From assembly GCA_964473995.1 (NCBI GenBank), contig CAYYRB010000024.1:1-32561 (forward strand): 32,561 bases of DNA. The letters run 5' to 3'. The stretch is from JAKRSD01 sp964473995. Its GTDB lineage: Bacteria; Bacteroidota; Bacteroidia; CAIKAF01. This document shows, piece after piece, positions 24,395 through 31,450 of this stretch (the stretch's first letter is position 1; each line of letters begins with the position of its first letter). A program made the position numbers and the translations under genes. The notes under the pieces were generated by a model. That model was not told the DNA's origin, did not search any database, and worked only from the letters and a program-made list of their open reading frames with translations.

Positions 24395-25189
24395 CTACAC
24401 GGCCACATCAGCTTTTATGTGCGGATGCGGATCGTAATTTTCCAACGTGAAATCCTCAAAACGAAATCCGAAAATATCCTTCACCCCGGGATTCAGTTTC
24501 ATCTCGGGCAGAGGCCGGAAATCACGCGAAAGCTGCAGTTTGGCCTGCTCGATGTGGTTGCTGTACAGGTGGGCGTCACCGAAAGTATGTACGAAATCGC
24601 CCGGCTTCAGGTCGCACACCTGAGCCACCATCAACGTAAGTAAAGCATACGAGGCAATATTGAACGGCACACCGAGAAAAATATCGGCACTGCGCTGATA
24701 CAGCTGACACGAAAGCCGGCCCTCGGCCACATAAAACTGAAACAGCGAATGGCAGGGCGGAAGCGCCATCTTATCCACATCCGACGGGTTCCAGGCCGTA
24801 ACAATCAGGCGGCGGGAATCGGGATTTTTCTTGATCATGTCAATCAGGTTTTTAATCTGATCGATTGTTCCCCCGTCGCGCGCAGGCCAACAACGCCATT
24901 GGTATCCGTACACCGGACCCAGGTCGCCGTTTTCATCAGCCCATTCATCCCAAATACTCACCCCGTTTTCTTTCAGGTACTGAATGTTTGTTTCGCCTTT
25001 CAGAAACCACAACAACTCATGAATGATGGAACGCACATGCACCTTTTTGGTGGTCACCAACGGAAAGCCTTCCTCCAGATTAAACCGCATCTGATAGCCG
25101 AAAATGCTGTAAGTTCCCGTTCCCGTACGGTCGTTTTTGAATGTTCCGTTTTCCAGAACCGTGCGCATGAGCTGATGATATTGTTCCAT
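24395..25189 (-). CDS. thyA: Thymidylate synthase
   Basis: The enzyme methylates dUMP to dTMP using methylene-tetrahydrofolate. It has 264 residues, identical in length to E. coli ThyA, and key residues fall at the same numbers: Arg21, Arg126-Arg127 and the catalytic Cys146 in LPPCHSLFQFY. The conserved DIFLGVPFNIASYALLT and GDAHLYSNH segments follow. The gene starts 24 nt after the serA stop, so serC-serA-thyA is a likely operon; serine supplies the one-carbon unit that ThyA consumes. No dihydrofolate reductase gene is adjacent. Confidence 0.98.
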   Translation of the reverse strand: MEQYHQLMRTVLENGTFKNDRTGTGTYSIFGYQMRFNLEEGFPLVTTKKVHVRSIIHELLWFLKGETNIQYLKENGVSIWDEWADENGDLGPVYGYQWRCWPARDGGTIDQIKNLIDMIKKNPDSRRLIVTAWNPSDVDKMALPPCHSLFQFYVAEGRLSCQLYQRSADIFLGVPFNIASYALLTLMVAQVCDLKPGDFVHTFGDAHLYSNHIEQAKLQLSRDFRPLPEMKLNPGVKDIFGFRFEDFTLENYDPHPHIKADVAV

Positions 25190-25213
25190 AAGGCAATGCC
25201 CGTGTTTTCTTAA

Positions 25214-26164
25214 TTAAAATTGTGCCGCGACGGCCTCTGCCAGTTCGATGCCTATACGTTCCTGTGCTTCGGCGGTGCTCCCGCCGATGTGCGGACTCAC
25301 GCTGATGCGCGGATGGTTCAGCAGACGGGCGTCGGGAGCCGGTTCTCCCACAAACACGTCAAGCCCCGCTCCGCCCACTTTGCCGCTTTCCAGCGCCTGC
25401 AGAAGAGCCTCTTCATCCACCAGTCCGCCGCGGGCGGTGTTTACGATTACCACGCCCGTTTTCATACGGGCCAATTCCGCAGCGCCTAAAATGGGCTTCC
25501 CGTCCTTGGGAGCAGGCACATGCAGCGTAAGAAAATCGCTGTTGGCAATCACCTCATCCAACGGCACGGTATGGTATTCAATGGAAAAGGTATCGTCCGT
25601 ATGAAAGAAATCGATTTCCAACTCCGTTTTTTCCACAAAGGGATCGTAGGGGAGCACGTTCATACCCAGGCCCAGCGCCATGGAAGCGGTAGCCTGTCCG
25701 ATACGCCCGAACCCGATGATGCCGAGTGTTTTTCCTTTCAGTTCAAAGCCGGCCGAACATACTTTTTTCAGCTGGGAAAAATCACCGTCCTTCATGCTGC
25801 GGTTGGCGGTATGCAGGTGACGGGCCAACGTAAAGAGATGCGCGAAAACCAATTCGGCCACCGACTGGGAAGAGGCTCCGGGTGTGTTGAGCACGATCAT
25901 ACCTTTTTCGCGGGCATACGCCACGTCAATATTATCCATGCCTACGCCGGCACGCCCCACCACCTTCAGGTCGGGACAGGCATCAATCACATCGGCGCGA
26001 ACCTGTGTGGCGCTGCGCACGAGCAGCACATCCACCTTTTCACGGCGCAAAAAATCGGCCAGTTGATCCTGGGCCACCTTTTCGGTGAGTACCGTAAATC
26101 CCTCTTTCTCCAAAATGGCCTTTCCGGCCACATCAATTCCGTCGTTGGCTAAAACCTTCTTCAT
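25214..26164 (-). CDS. serA: D-3-phosphoglycerate dehydrogenase, short form
   Basis: The first enzyme of serine synthesis oxidises 3-phosphoglycerate to 3-phosphohydroxypyruvate with NAD. ATG 26164 is chosen; a TTG at 26179 would overlap the serC stop. The protein has 316 residues and lacks the C-terminal ACT domain, so classical serine feedback is not expected. The NAD motif GFGRIGQATA is at about 151-160 and the catalytic triad is Arg245 (NTARGG), Glu274 (VGEP) and His292 (SPHIGGST). It lies 7 nt after serC and 24 nt before thyA. A related 2-hydroxyacid dehydrogenase is possible from sequence alone, but the serC neighbour decides. Confidence 0.93.
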   Translation of the reverse strand: MKKVLANDGIDVAGKAILEKEGFTVLTEKVAQDQLADFLRREKVDVLLVRSATQVRADVIDACPDLKVVGRAGVGMDNIDVAYAREKGMIVLNTPGASSQSVAELVFAHLFTLARHLHTANRSMKDGDFSQLKKVCSAGFELKGKTLGIIGFGRIGQATASMALGLGMNVLPYDPFVEKTELEIDFFHTDDTFSIEYHTVPLDEVIANSDFLTLHVPAPKDGKPILGAAELARMKTGVVIVNTARGGLVDEEALLQALESGKVGGAGLDVFVGEPAPDARLLNHPRISVSPHIGGSTAEAQERIGIELAEAVAAQF

Positions 26165-26171
26165 GTATTTT

Positions 26172-27245
26172 TTATGCAAATCGGTTGTTAAACTCCTTCA
26201 TCACCTCGCAGAGCACCTGCACGCTTTCCAGAGGCAGGGCGTTATACATGCTGGCGCGGTATCCGCCCACGCTGCGGTGCCCCTTCAGTTGGGAAATGTT
26301 GGCTTCCTTGAGCATGGAGGCAAATTCGGCATCGTGGGTTTCATCGGTAAGCACAAAAGTGGCGTTCATCCAGCTGCGGTCCTCTTTGGCCGCGGTACCT
26401 CGGAATGCAGGCAGACTGTCCAACGTTTCATAAAACAAGCCCTGCTTGCTGCGATTCACCCCCTCAATCCAGGCAAGGCCGCCGTTATCCTTGAGCCATT
26501 GAAGCGTAAGCATACTCACGTAAATGGCAAATACGGGCGGCGTATTGTACATGCTTCCTCCCTTGATGTGCACCTGATAATCGAGCATGGTTGGAATCTG
26601 GCGACGCGTGCGGCCCAAAATATCCTTCTTCACGATGACGAGCGTGGTTCCCGCGGGGCCCATGTTTTTCTGAGCTCCCGCATAGATCAGATCAAAATGG
26701 GAAAAATCGGTACGACGGCTGAAGATATCAGACGACATATCGCACACCTTAAGCCCCGCAAACGAAGGCCATTGGTGGTATTGGGTTCCGAAAATGGTAT
26801 TGTTGGAGGTGATGTGCAGGTAATCCGCATCGGCAGGAATGGAATATCCTTTTGGAATGTAGCTGAAGTTTTTATCCTCCGAACCGGCCGCCACTTCGCA
26901 GGTTCCCCACATGTTGGCCTCTTTGATGGCACGCGTGGCCCACTCGCCCGTATTCACGTAGGCTGCCTTTCCGCCCTGCTTCATCAGATTTACGGGCACC
27001 TGCAGAAACTGCATGCTGGCGCCGCCCTGAAGAAAAAGCACCTCGTAATCATCGCCCAGGCCGGTGAGCTCTTTTACCAAAGCACGGGCTTGATCCATGA
27101 CGGCTTCAAAATTTTTGGAACGGTGCGAGATTTCCAAAAGAGAAAGGTGCAGTCCGTCGAAGTCAATCACCGCCTCGGAAGCTTTCTTTAACACCTCGGC
27201 GGGAAGTATGCCCGGACCTGCGGAAAAATTATGCACTTTGGCCAT
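26172..27245 (-). CDS. serC: Phosphoserine aminotransferase
   Basis: This PLP enzyme makes phosphoserine from phosphohydroxypyruvate and glutamate; it also acts on phosphohydroxythreonine. It has 357 residues. N-terminal HNFSAGPGILP and GGASMQF are class V aminotransferase hallmarks, and Lys193 in YAGAQKNMGPAG holds PLP. Conserved C-terminal segments are VGGYRASMYNALPLESV and ATFVL. It is first in serC-serA-thyA. No phosphoserine phosphatase lies in view. Confidence 0.97.
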   Translation of the reverse strand: MAKVHNFSAGPGILPAEVLKKASEAVIDFDGLHLSLLEISHRSKNFEAVMDQARALVKELTGLGDDYEVLFLQGGASMQFLQVPVNLMKQGGKAAYVNTGEWATRAIKEANMWGTCEVAAGSEDKNFSYIPKGYSIPADADYLHITSNNTIFGTQYHQWPSFAGLKVCDMSSDIFSRRTDFSHFDLIYAGAQKNMGPAGTTLVIVKKDILGRTRRQIPTMLDYQVHIKGGSMYNTPPVFAIYVSMLTLQWLKDNGGLAWIEGVNRSKQGLFYETLDSLPAFRGTAAKEDRSWMNATFVLTDETHDAEFASMLKEANISQLKGHRSVGGYRASMYNALPLESVQVLCEVMKEFNNRFA

Positions 27246-27270
27246 ACGCGTAGTTGTTTGAAATAATGGG

Positions 27271-27278
27271 CAAAGCTA
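27271..27278 (-). promoter_or_regulatory. -7 box TAGCTTTG upstream of serC
   Basis: On the minus strand TAGCTTTG is a perfect TAnnTTTG box, 25 nt before the serC ATG. No convincing -33 TTTG. Confidence 0.5.
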
Positions 27279-27378
27279 ACCAATTACCTGCGGTCTGAAT
27301 TAATTCCGCCTTCGGATTTTCAACCAAATTTCAACACCCCGACGCCCCAAAAATCAGAAAGGATGACATCGGTCATAA

Positions 27379-27406
27379 TTTGACCCGTTTGCCCCGATTA
27401 CCTTCG
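27379..27406 (+). promoter_or_regulatory. Promoter of the hemerythrin-like gene
   Basis: TTTG (27379-27382), a 16-nt spacer and TACCTTCG (27399-27406) form a near-consensus promoter; the spacer is slightly short and the -7 box has C for the third T. The ATG is at 27431. Confidence 0.45.
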
Positions 27407-27430
27407 CGCACAAACCTTTAAACCCATTTT

Positions 27431-28135
27431 ATGCAAAACGTACACGAAATCCTCATCAGCCGCTGCAAACTGGAACAGCTCATTACCGAACGGCTGGATT
27501 ATTTGCCGCAACTTCCCAACCATCAGCCTCACGAATTGGATTTTGATGCCGAAATGGTAGAAACCATTCTCGAATTTTACGAAGGCAGGCCGGATGCCCT
27601 GTTTGAAAATACTCACCGATTCACCGCAGACCGCCTTTTGGCCTACCTGAAAGCCACCCATCGGTATTACCTGGACAAGATGCTCCCCGAGATCGAACAA
27701 TCCGTGCTTCACGTATTTACGCTCTACAGGCAAAGCGACCGACTCCTTTCGGTATTGGTGCTGTTTTTCAATGAATACAAAAAGGAGCTGGTGCAGCATA
27801 TCCTGCAGGAAGAAAACACGTTTTTTCCGCACGTGGAAAAACTGCTGGATGCGCAAAAAGGGACGCTTCCCTTATGCGAAGCGGAAAACCTTCTGAAAGC
27901 CTCGCCCCTGGAACGCTTTTCGGAGCATCACGATGCGGTGGAAGACCGACTGGAAGAAGTGCGGACCATTATACTGAATCATTCACCCGAAGGCGCGCTG
28001 CCCTTTGCCTACCGCATTTTCCTTACCCAAGTGGATATTTTCGCCATGGAGTTGGAGAAACACTCCATCATTGAAGATGTGCTCTTTTTGCCCATGGTAC
28101 AACAACTGGAAATGAAACTGGCCCGGAAAAATTAA
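27431..28135 (+). CDS. Hemerythrin-like di-iron protein, RIC/YtfE-type
   Basis: The protein is 234 residues and all-helical. Candidate iron ligands are His77, His123, Glu127, His167, His211 and Glu215. Several spacings (His to His about 45, His-x3-Glu twice, last His 44 after the previous one) match the YtfE/ScdA iron-sulfur repair family, whose members relieve nitrosative and oxidative damage to Fe-S clusters. The first ~60 residues do not show the Cys-containing ScdA N-terminal motif and are unassigned. It is monocistronic with its own promoter. Its stop codon overlaps that of the convergent gene (TTAA, 28132-28135). A role in NO or oxygen stress is inference; a hemerythrin oxygen sensor is the alternative. 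Confidence 0.85.
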   Translation: MQNVHEILISRCKLEQLITERLDYLPQLPNHQPHELDFDAEMVETILEFYEGRPDALFENTHRFTADRLLAYLKATHRYYLDKMLPEIEQSVLHVFTLYRQSDRLLSVLVLFFNEYKKELVQHILQEENTFFPHVEKLLDAQKGTLPLCEAENLLKASPLERFSEHHDAVEDRLEEVRTIILNHSPEGALPFAYRIFLTQVDIFAMELEKHSIIEDVLFLPMVQQLEMKLARKN

Positions 28136-28998
28136 CGCGGCGGAAGTTTTTTCTCCACCGATTTCTGCGTATTACCTTTGTTTTCGTCGGGATTGCGCAT
28201 GTCGATGTCCTTCACGAAGGTGAATGTTTTGCCCTTGATCATAAAGCCGTCGTAAGATCCCACGGGACCGTAAAAGGCCGGATTGCCCAAGTACTTTTCA
28301 GACTGGGGCGCCAAAAAATCAAAGACCAACTTGCGTTCCTCGGAATAAAACTTCAGCGACACATTGGCGCGGGCACTATACTCCAACAGGATTCGGTTAA
28401 ATACTTTATTTTCTTTTTTGAATATGGGAGCACCGAACTGTACCTCACCCGTATTGGAGAATGTGAGCACTTCAGCCACTTTGCGGCGCACCAACGGATA
28501 ATGCCCTCCGAAACCGAGCAGCAGATACATCGGTTTAGGACCTTTCGCTATCGGATACAGGCCGTAGTAGATACACCCCGGCCAGGAAGTACGTCCAAGA
28601 TTTTTCTGTTCGGCATTTTTCAGTGACTCGCTTTTATCGTCCAGCACAAATACGCGCGGTGCCTCTTTTTTGTCCAACCTGGAGTAGACGATGCCGAAGC
28701 AGCGGTACGAATCATCGGCGCGTTTGAGTGCCCAGGAATACACGCGCACGGTTCCTTCGGGCGAAGCCAGACAGGACACGAAAGGCAGGGCTTGGGAGGT
28801 AACCGAATCGGGGCCGTTTTCGGTCAAAAAATCGGTGAATTCCTTCAAAAAAGCCTCAGCGGAAACCTTCTTTTCATCATCGGTCAGCTGCTCGCCTAAC
28901 AAACCGGAACCCAGACTCCTGAGCCCGGACAGAGTCACTTGCCCGTCAGCATCAGCCAAAAGCGAAACCGCCAAAAGAAGGAGGATAGCTTGTTTCAT
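28132..28998 (-). CDS. Secreted protein conserved in Bacteroidota, function unknown
   Basis: The protein has 288 residues. The signal peptide is about 1-19 (MKQAILLLLAVSLLADADG, no lipobox Cys). The mature part is a single region. Notable conserved-looking segments are LPFVSCLASPEGTVRVYSWAL, YYGLYPIAKGPKPMYLLLGFGG, NRILLEYSARANVSLKFY, KLVFDFLAP, and YGPVGSYDGF, then VKDIDMRNPDENK at the end. I recall similar hypothetical proteins in Bacteroidota but cannot name a domain. It carries a -7 box upstream, and 58 nt separate it from the ferredoxin stop, so it may also receive read-through. Confidence 0.88.
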   Translation of the reverse strand: MKQAILLLLAVSLLADADGQVTLSGLRSLGSGLLGEQLTDDEKKVSAEAFLKEFTDFLTENGPDSVTSQALPFVSCLASPEGTVRVYSWALKRADDSYRCFGIVYSRLDKKEAPRVFVLDDKSESLKNAEQKNLGRTSWPGCIYYGLYPIAKGPKPMYLLLGFGGHYPLVRRKVAEVLTFSNTGEVQFGAPIFKKENKVFNRILLEYSARANVSLKFYSEERKLVFDFLAPQSEKYLGNPAFYGPVGSYDGFMIKGKTFTFVKDIDMRNPDENKGNTQKSVEKKLPPR

Positions 28999-29030
28999 AA
29001 ATATTAAACGGGAAAAACCGCCAGTGCAGT

Positions 29031-29038
29031 CAAAATTA
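29031..29038 (-). promoter_or_regulatory. -7 box TAATTTTG upstream of the secreted protein gene
   Basis: On the minus strand TAATTTTG fits TAnnTTTG, 32 nt before the ATG at 28998. No clear -33 element. Confidence 0.4.
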
Positions 29039-29056
29039 GTACTTATTAAGAAGCGC

Positions 29057-29404
29057 CTAAAGATGCAGGCGGTCTTTCTTGGCGATCAACTCTTCGCGGG
29101 ATTCCCGGATATCCGGATCATCCACGCAGCAATCTACCGGACAAACCGCCGCGCATTGAGGTTCATCATGAAAACCCACACATTCGGTGCACTTATCCGG
29201 TACGATATAATACACATCCATGGAAACGGGTGTCTGCGTGGCGTCAGTATCGAGCACGGTGCCGTTCATCATGGTGTACTTGCCCGATAAAGAAGTGCCG
29301 TCGCTCATGCGCCATTCCACTCCGCCTTCGTAGATGGCATTGTTCGGACATTCGGGCTCACAGGCTCCGCAGTTAATGCATTCGTCAGTAATGATGATAG
29401 CCAT
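29057..29404 (-). CDS. 4Fe-4S dicluster ferredoxin
   Basis: This 115-residue bacterial ferredoxin transfers low-potential electrons. Cluster motif 1 is CINCGACEPECP at residues 9-20 (CxxCxxCxxxCP). Motif 2 is CTECVGFHDEPQCAAVCP, with eight residues between its second and third Cys, as in Alvin-type 2[4Fe-4S] ferredoxins. An insertion of about 50 residues between the motifs (EWRMSDGTSLSGKYTMMNGT and on) makes it longer than a minimal ferredoxin. It is divergent from the acyl-CoA reductase through a shared palindromic promoter. From memory, this gene pair, often with serC/serA nearby, recurs in Bacteroidota; a functional redox link is inference. Confidence 0.95.
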   Translation of the reverse strand: MAIIITDECINCGACEPECPNNAIYEGGVEWRMSDGTSLSGKYTMMNGTVLDTDATQTPVSMDVYYIVPDKCTECVGFHDEPQCAAVCPVDCCVDDPDIRESREELIAKKDRLHL

Positions 29405-29453
29405 AAATCAAAATATCGCAATTCCGAAAAAACGGAAGAAGTAAGGTTTTAAA

Positions 29454-29471
29454 ATACCTTTGCAAAGGTAT
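29454..29471. promoter_or_regulatory. Palindromic divergent -7 boxes between ferredoxin and acyl-CoA reductase
   Basis: ATACCTTTGCAAAGGTAT is a perfect 18-bp palindrome. It contains TACCTTTG on the plus strand (29455-29462), directed at the acyl-CoA reductase (ATG 29486), and TACCTTTG on the minus strand (29470-29463), directed at the ferredoxin (ATG 29404). Both fit TAnnTTTG. The boxes abut, so polymerase bound to one would occlude the other. The site could equally be an operator for a dimeric regulator. Confidence 0.7.
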
Positions 29472-29485
29472 AAAACAGATGAAAC

Positions 29486-30541
29486 ATGGAGATGGAACAA
29501 CGCATAGGGGTATTTGTTCAGTTGGGTAAAGACCTGCTGAATGTAACTGACATGTGGCGGGAAAACCCTTCATCCATACCTGATGTGTGGCGCCGCACAA
29601 TGGAAAAATCGCAAAAAGAAAATGGATGGTTCACGCCCGAAAACCAAATCAAAGCGCTGGAAGGATTGTCCGTTCTGCTTTCCGAACAATCGCTGCGAGA
29701 AGGGCTCGCCCCATATGGCTCCCTGTTTCCCGTGTCGAAGCCTAAGACGGTGGCCGTCATCATGGCGGGAAACATCCCTGCCGTTAATTTTGCCGACTTT
29801 CTTTACGTGCTATTGAGCGGGCATCGGTTTGTGGGCAAGCTCTCCTCAGCTGACACTTGCTGGCTGCCTTTTCTGGCGGGCGAAATCACCGAGCTGGCTC
29901 CAGAACTGAAACGATTCATCCACTTTGAAACCGAAACCATACGGGATTCCTTTGATGCTGTCATCGCCACGGGAAGCGGAAATACGGCGCGTTATTTTGA
30001 GTATTATTTTGGGCGCTATCCGCACATCATCCGCAAAAACCGCACTTCGGTGGCCGTGCTCACGGGGAGCGAAACGCCTCAACAGCGGGAAGCCCTGGGC
30101 CGTGACATTTCCAATTTTTACGGAATGGGCTGCCGAAACGTATCCAAGCTTTTCGTGCCCGAAGGGTATGATTTCATCCCGCTGCTGCAAACCCTGGAAT
30201 CGTTTACCCAACTCGCAGAAAACCACAAATACGTAAACAACTACGAATACCACCGCTCGCTCCTGCTGCTCAACGGAGACCCGTTTTACGACAACGGACT
30301 GTTTTTGCTGCACCGAAACGAAAAATGGGGTGCACCCGTAGGCTCAGTGTTTTATGAATACTACACCGACCAAAATGAATTACATGCGAAACTCCTCCGC
30401 CATGAAGAGCAGATCCAATGCACCGTAGCCGCCGAAGGGGATTTCCCGCGGCGGGTAGATTTCGGGAAAAGTCAGGCACCGGCATTTTCCGATTTCCCCG
30501 ACGGTATCGACGTAATGCAGTTTCTGGGCGGTTTGGCCTGA
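29486..30541 (+). CDS. Acyl-CoA reductase, LuxC-like
   Basis: The protein has 351 residues and resembles the LuxC/aldehyde dehydrogenase superfamily, which reduces acyl-CoA or acyl thioesters to aldehydes with NADPH. Visible family features are VAVIMAGNIPAVNFADFLYV (about 88-107), ATGSGNTARYF, KNRTSVAVLTG and the segment FYGMGCRNVSKLFVP with the predicted nucleophile Cys216. It is shorter than bioluminescence LuxC (about 480). The ATG at 29486 is used; another ATG at 29479 is out of frame. No luciferase genes are present, so the physiological role is open. A partnership with the divergent ferredoxin is suggested only by position. Confidence 0.9.
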   Translation: MEMEQRIGVFVQLGKDLLNVTDMWRENPSSIPDVWRRTMEKSQKENGWFTPENQIKALEGLSVLLSEQSLREGLAPYGSLFPVSKPKTVAVIMAGNIPAVNFADFLYVLLSGHRFVGKLSSADTCWLPFLAGEITELAPELKRFIHFETETIRDSFDAVIATGSGNTARYFEYYFGRYPHIIRKNRTSVAVLTGSETPQQREALGRDISNFYGMGCRNVSKLFVPEGYDFIPLLQTLESFTQLAENHKYVNNYEYHRSLLLLNGDPFYDNGLFLLHRNEKWGAPVGSVFYEYYTDQNELHAKLLRHEEQIQCTVAAEGDFPRRVDFGKSQAPAFSDFPDGIDVMQFLGGLA

Positions 30542-30557
30542 AATTTGTCCGAAAAAA

Positions 30558-30587
30558 TTTGGCTTTTAGGGAAATACGCTATCTTTG
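30558..30587 (+). promoter_or_regulatory. Consensus promoter of the PepSY-like gene
   Basis: TTTG (30558-30561), an 18-nt spacer and TATCTTTG (30580-30587) form the best complete promoter in the window. The ATG is at 30610, giving a short leader rich in A. Confidence 0.8.
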
Positions 30588-30609
30588 AAAAATAGTAAAA
30601 ACAGACAAT

Positions 30610-31047
30610 ATGAAAGGTTTAATTTTCACCGCCGCTTTCGCTTTCGCACTGAGCATTTCCGGTATGGCCCAGAATAATGCGCCCGAAACCGTAATAACAG
30701 CTTTTCAGGAAAGTATGCCGGGAGTAACCGCCAAATACGTGCAGGAAGGAACCGCCTGGAAAGCCGGATTTACCGAAAAAGCGCAAACAAAATACATGCT
30801 TTACGACGAAAAGGGAAACCTGCTCTATACGGAAATCATGCTTACCAAGGCTCAGGCGCCCGCGCAGGCCGTGAAAGACAATGAGGCCCGCTTTGCCGAT
30901 TACACGTTTGAAAGCGTTTCCAAAGTGAACTATCCTGACGGTACGACATTATATCAGTTTCAATACCTGATGAAAGGAAACAGTACCCAACGCTTGGAAG
31001 TGTTTTACAACGAAAACGGCGTTTTGGTGAAACGCAACCTGTTTTAA
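30610..31047 (+). CDS. Small secreted PepSY-like protein
   Basis: The protein has 145 residues. The signal peptide is about 1-20 (MKGLIFTAAFAFALSISGMA, cleaved before QNN). The mature part fits the PepSY-like/BLIP-like fold common in secreted Bacteroidota proteins: helix APETVITAFQESMPGVTAKYV, then WKAGFTEKAQTKYMLYDEKGNLLYTE, and a second similar half ending RLEVFYNENGVLVKRNLF. Such proteins are periplasmic and of unknown function. A strong consensus promoter and terminator make it a well-insulated single gene, which suggests high expression. Confidence 0.9.
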   Translation: MKGLIFTAAFAFALSISGMAQNNAPETVITAFQESMPGVTAKYVQEGTAWKAGFTEKAQTKYMLYDEKGNLLYTEIMLTKAQAPAQAVKDNEARFADYTFESVSKVNYPDGTTLYQFQYLMKGNSTQRLEVFYNENGVLVKRNLF

Positions 31048-31070
31048 ATTTCTGTTATAATTCCATTTTT

Positions 31071-31100
31071 AAAACGGCTTCTTTTGAGGCCGTTTTTTTT
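31071..31100 (+). terminator. Rho-independent terminator after the PepSY-like gene
   Basis: AAAACGGCTTC (31071-31081) pairs with GAGGCCGTTTT (31086-31096), with one G-T wobble and a TTTT loop. A run of eight T ends at 31100. It starts 24 nt after the stop codon. Confidence 0.95.
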
Positions 31101-31240
31101 GGCGGCATCGCCATGAATGGCGTGTAGTTTGAAAAGAAAGGCTGCATCAGAAACGGCTCCGGATTTCCAGTACACGTACAACTTAATCAGTTCCCAGCCG
31201 GGCTCAAAACCCTAAAATAGGCGAGTATGTGGTTGTCGCG

Positions 31241-31450
31241 CTTCGAGAGCCTCAGCGGGACAAACGTCCTACTTGTTTTTTCCGGCGAATGATTANNNNN
31301 NNNNNNNNNNNNNNNNNNNNNNNNNNNNNNNNNNNNNNNNNNNNNNNNNNNNNNNNNNNNNNNNNNNNNNNNNNNNNNNNNNNNNNNNNNNNNNNCTTCG
31401 AGAGCCTCAGCGGGACAAACGTCCTACTTGTTTTTTCCGGCGAATGATTA
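31241..31450. repeat. 55-nt direct repeat flanking gap 2
   Basis: Positions 31241-31295 and 31396-31450 are identical (CTTCGAGAGCC...GAATGATTA). The copies sit at the exact edges of the N run. The second copy contains the candidate ATG at 31444 of the next gene. Outside the repeats, 31101-31240 holds no gene that I can support. Confidence 0.95.
31296..31395. other. 100-N assembly gap 2
   Basis: Exactly 100 N characters between two identical 55-mers. The arrangement is the same as at gap 1 and suggests contigs joined at a k=55 overlap rather than real missing sequence. Confidence 0.97.

Noticed and set aside
26085..27191. 368-codon plus-strand frame opposite serC
   Set aside because: It is antisense to a certain gene (serC), has no known motif and no promoter of its own. 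The length comes from codon bias of the real gene.
29486..30541. Bioluminescence (lux) locus
   Set aside because: Only the LuxC-like reductase is present. No luciferase or acyltransferase genes are nearby, and short LuxC-like reductases are ordinary in Bacteroidota.
31044..31210. Open minus-strand stretch of about 55 codons (contains KLYVYWKSGAVSDAAF) between the PepSY-like gene and gap 2
   Set aside because: It has no ATG, overlaps the PepSY-like stop and its terminator, and matches nothing I recognise. It is probably chance or a decayed remnant.
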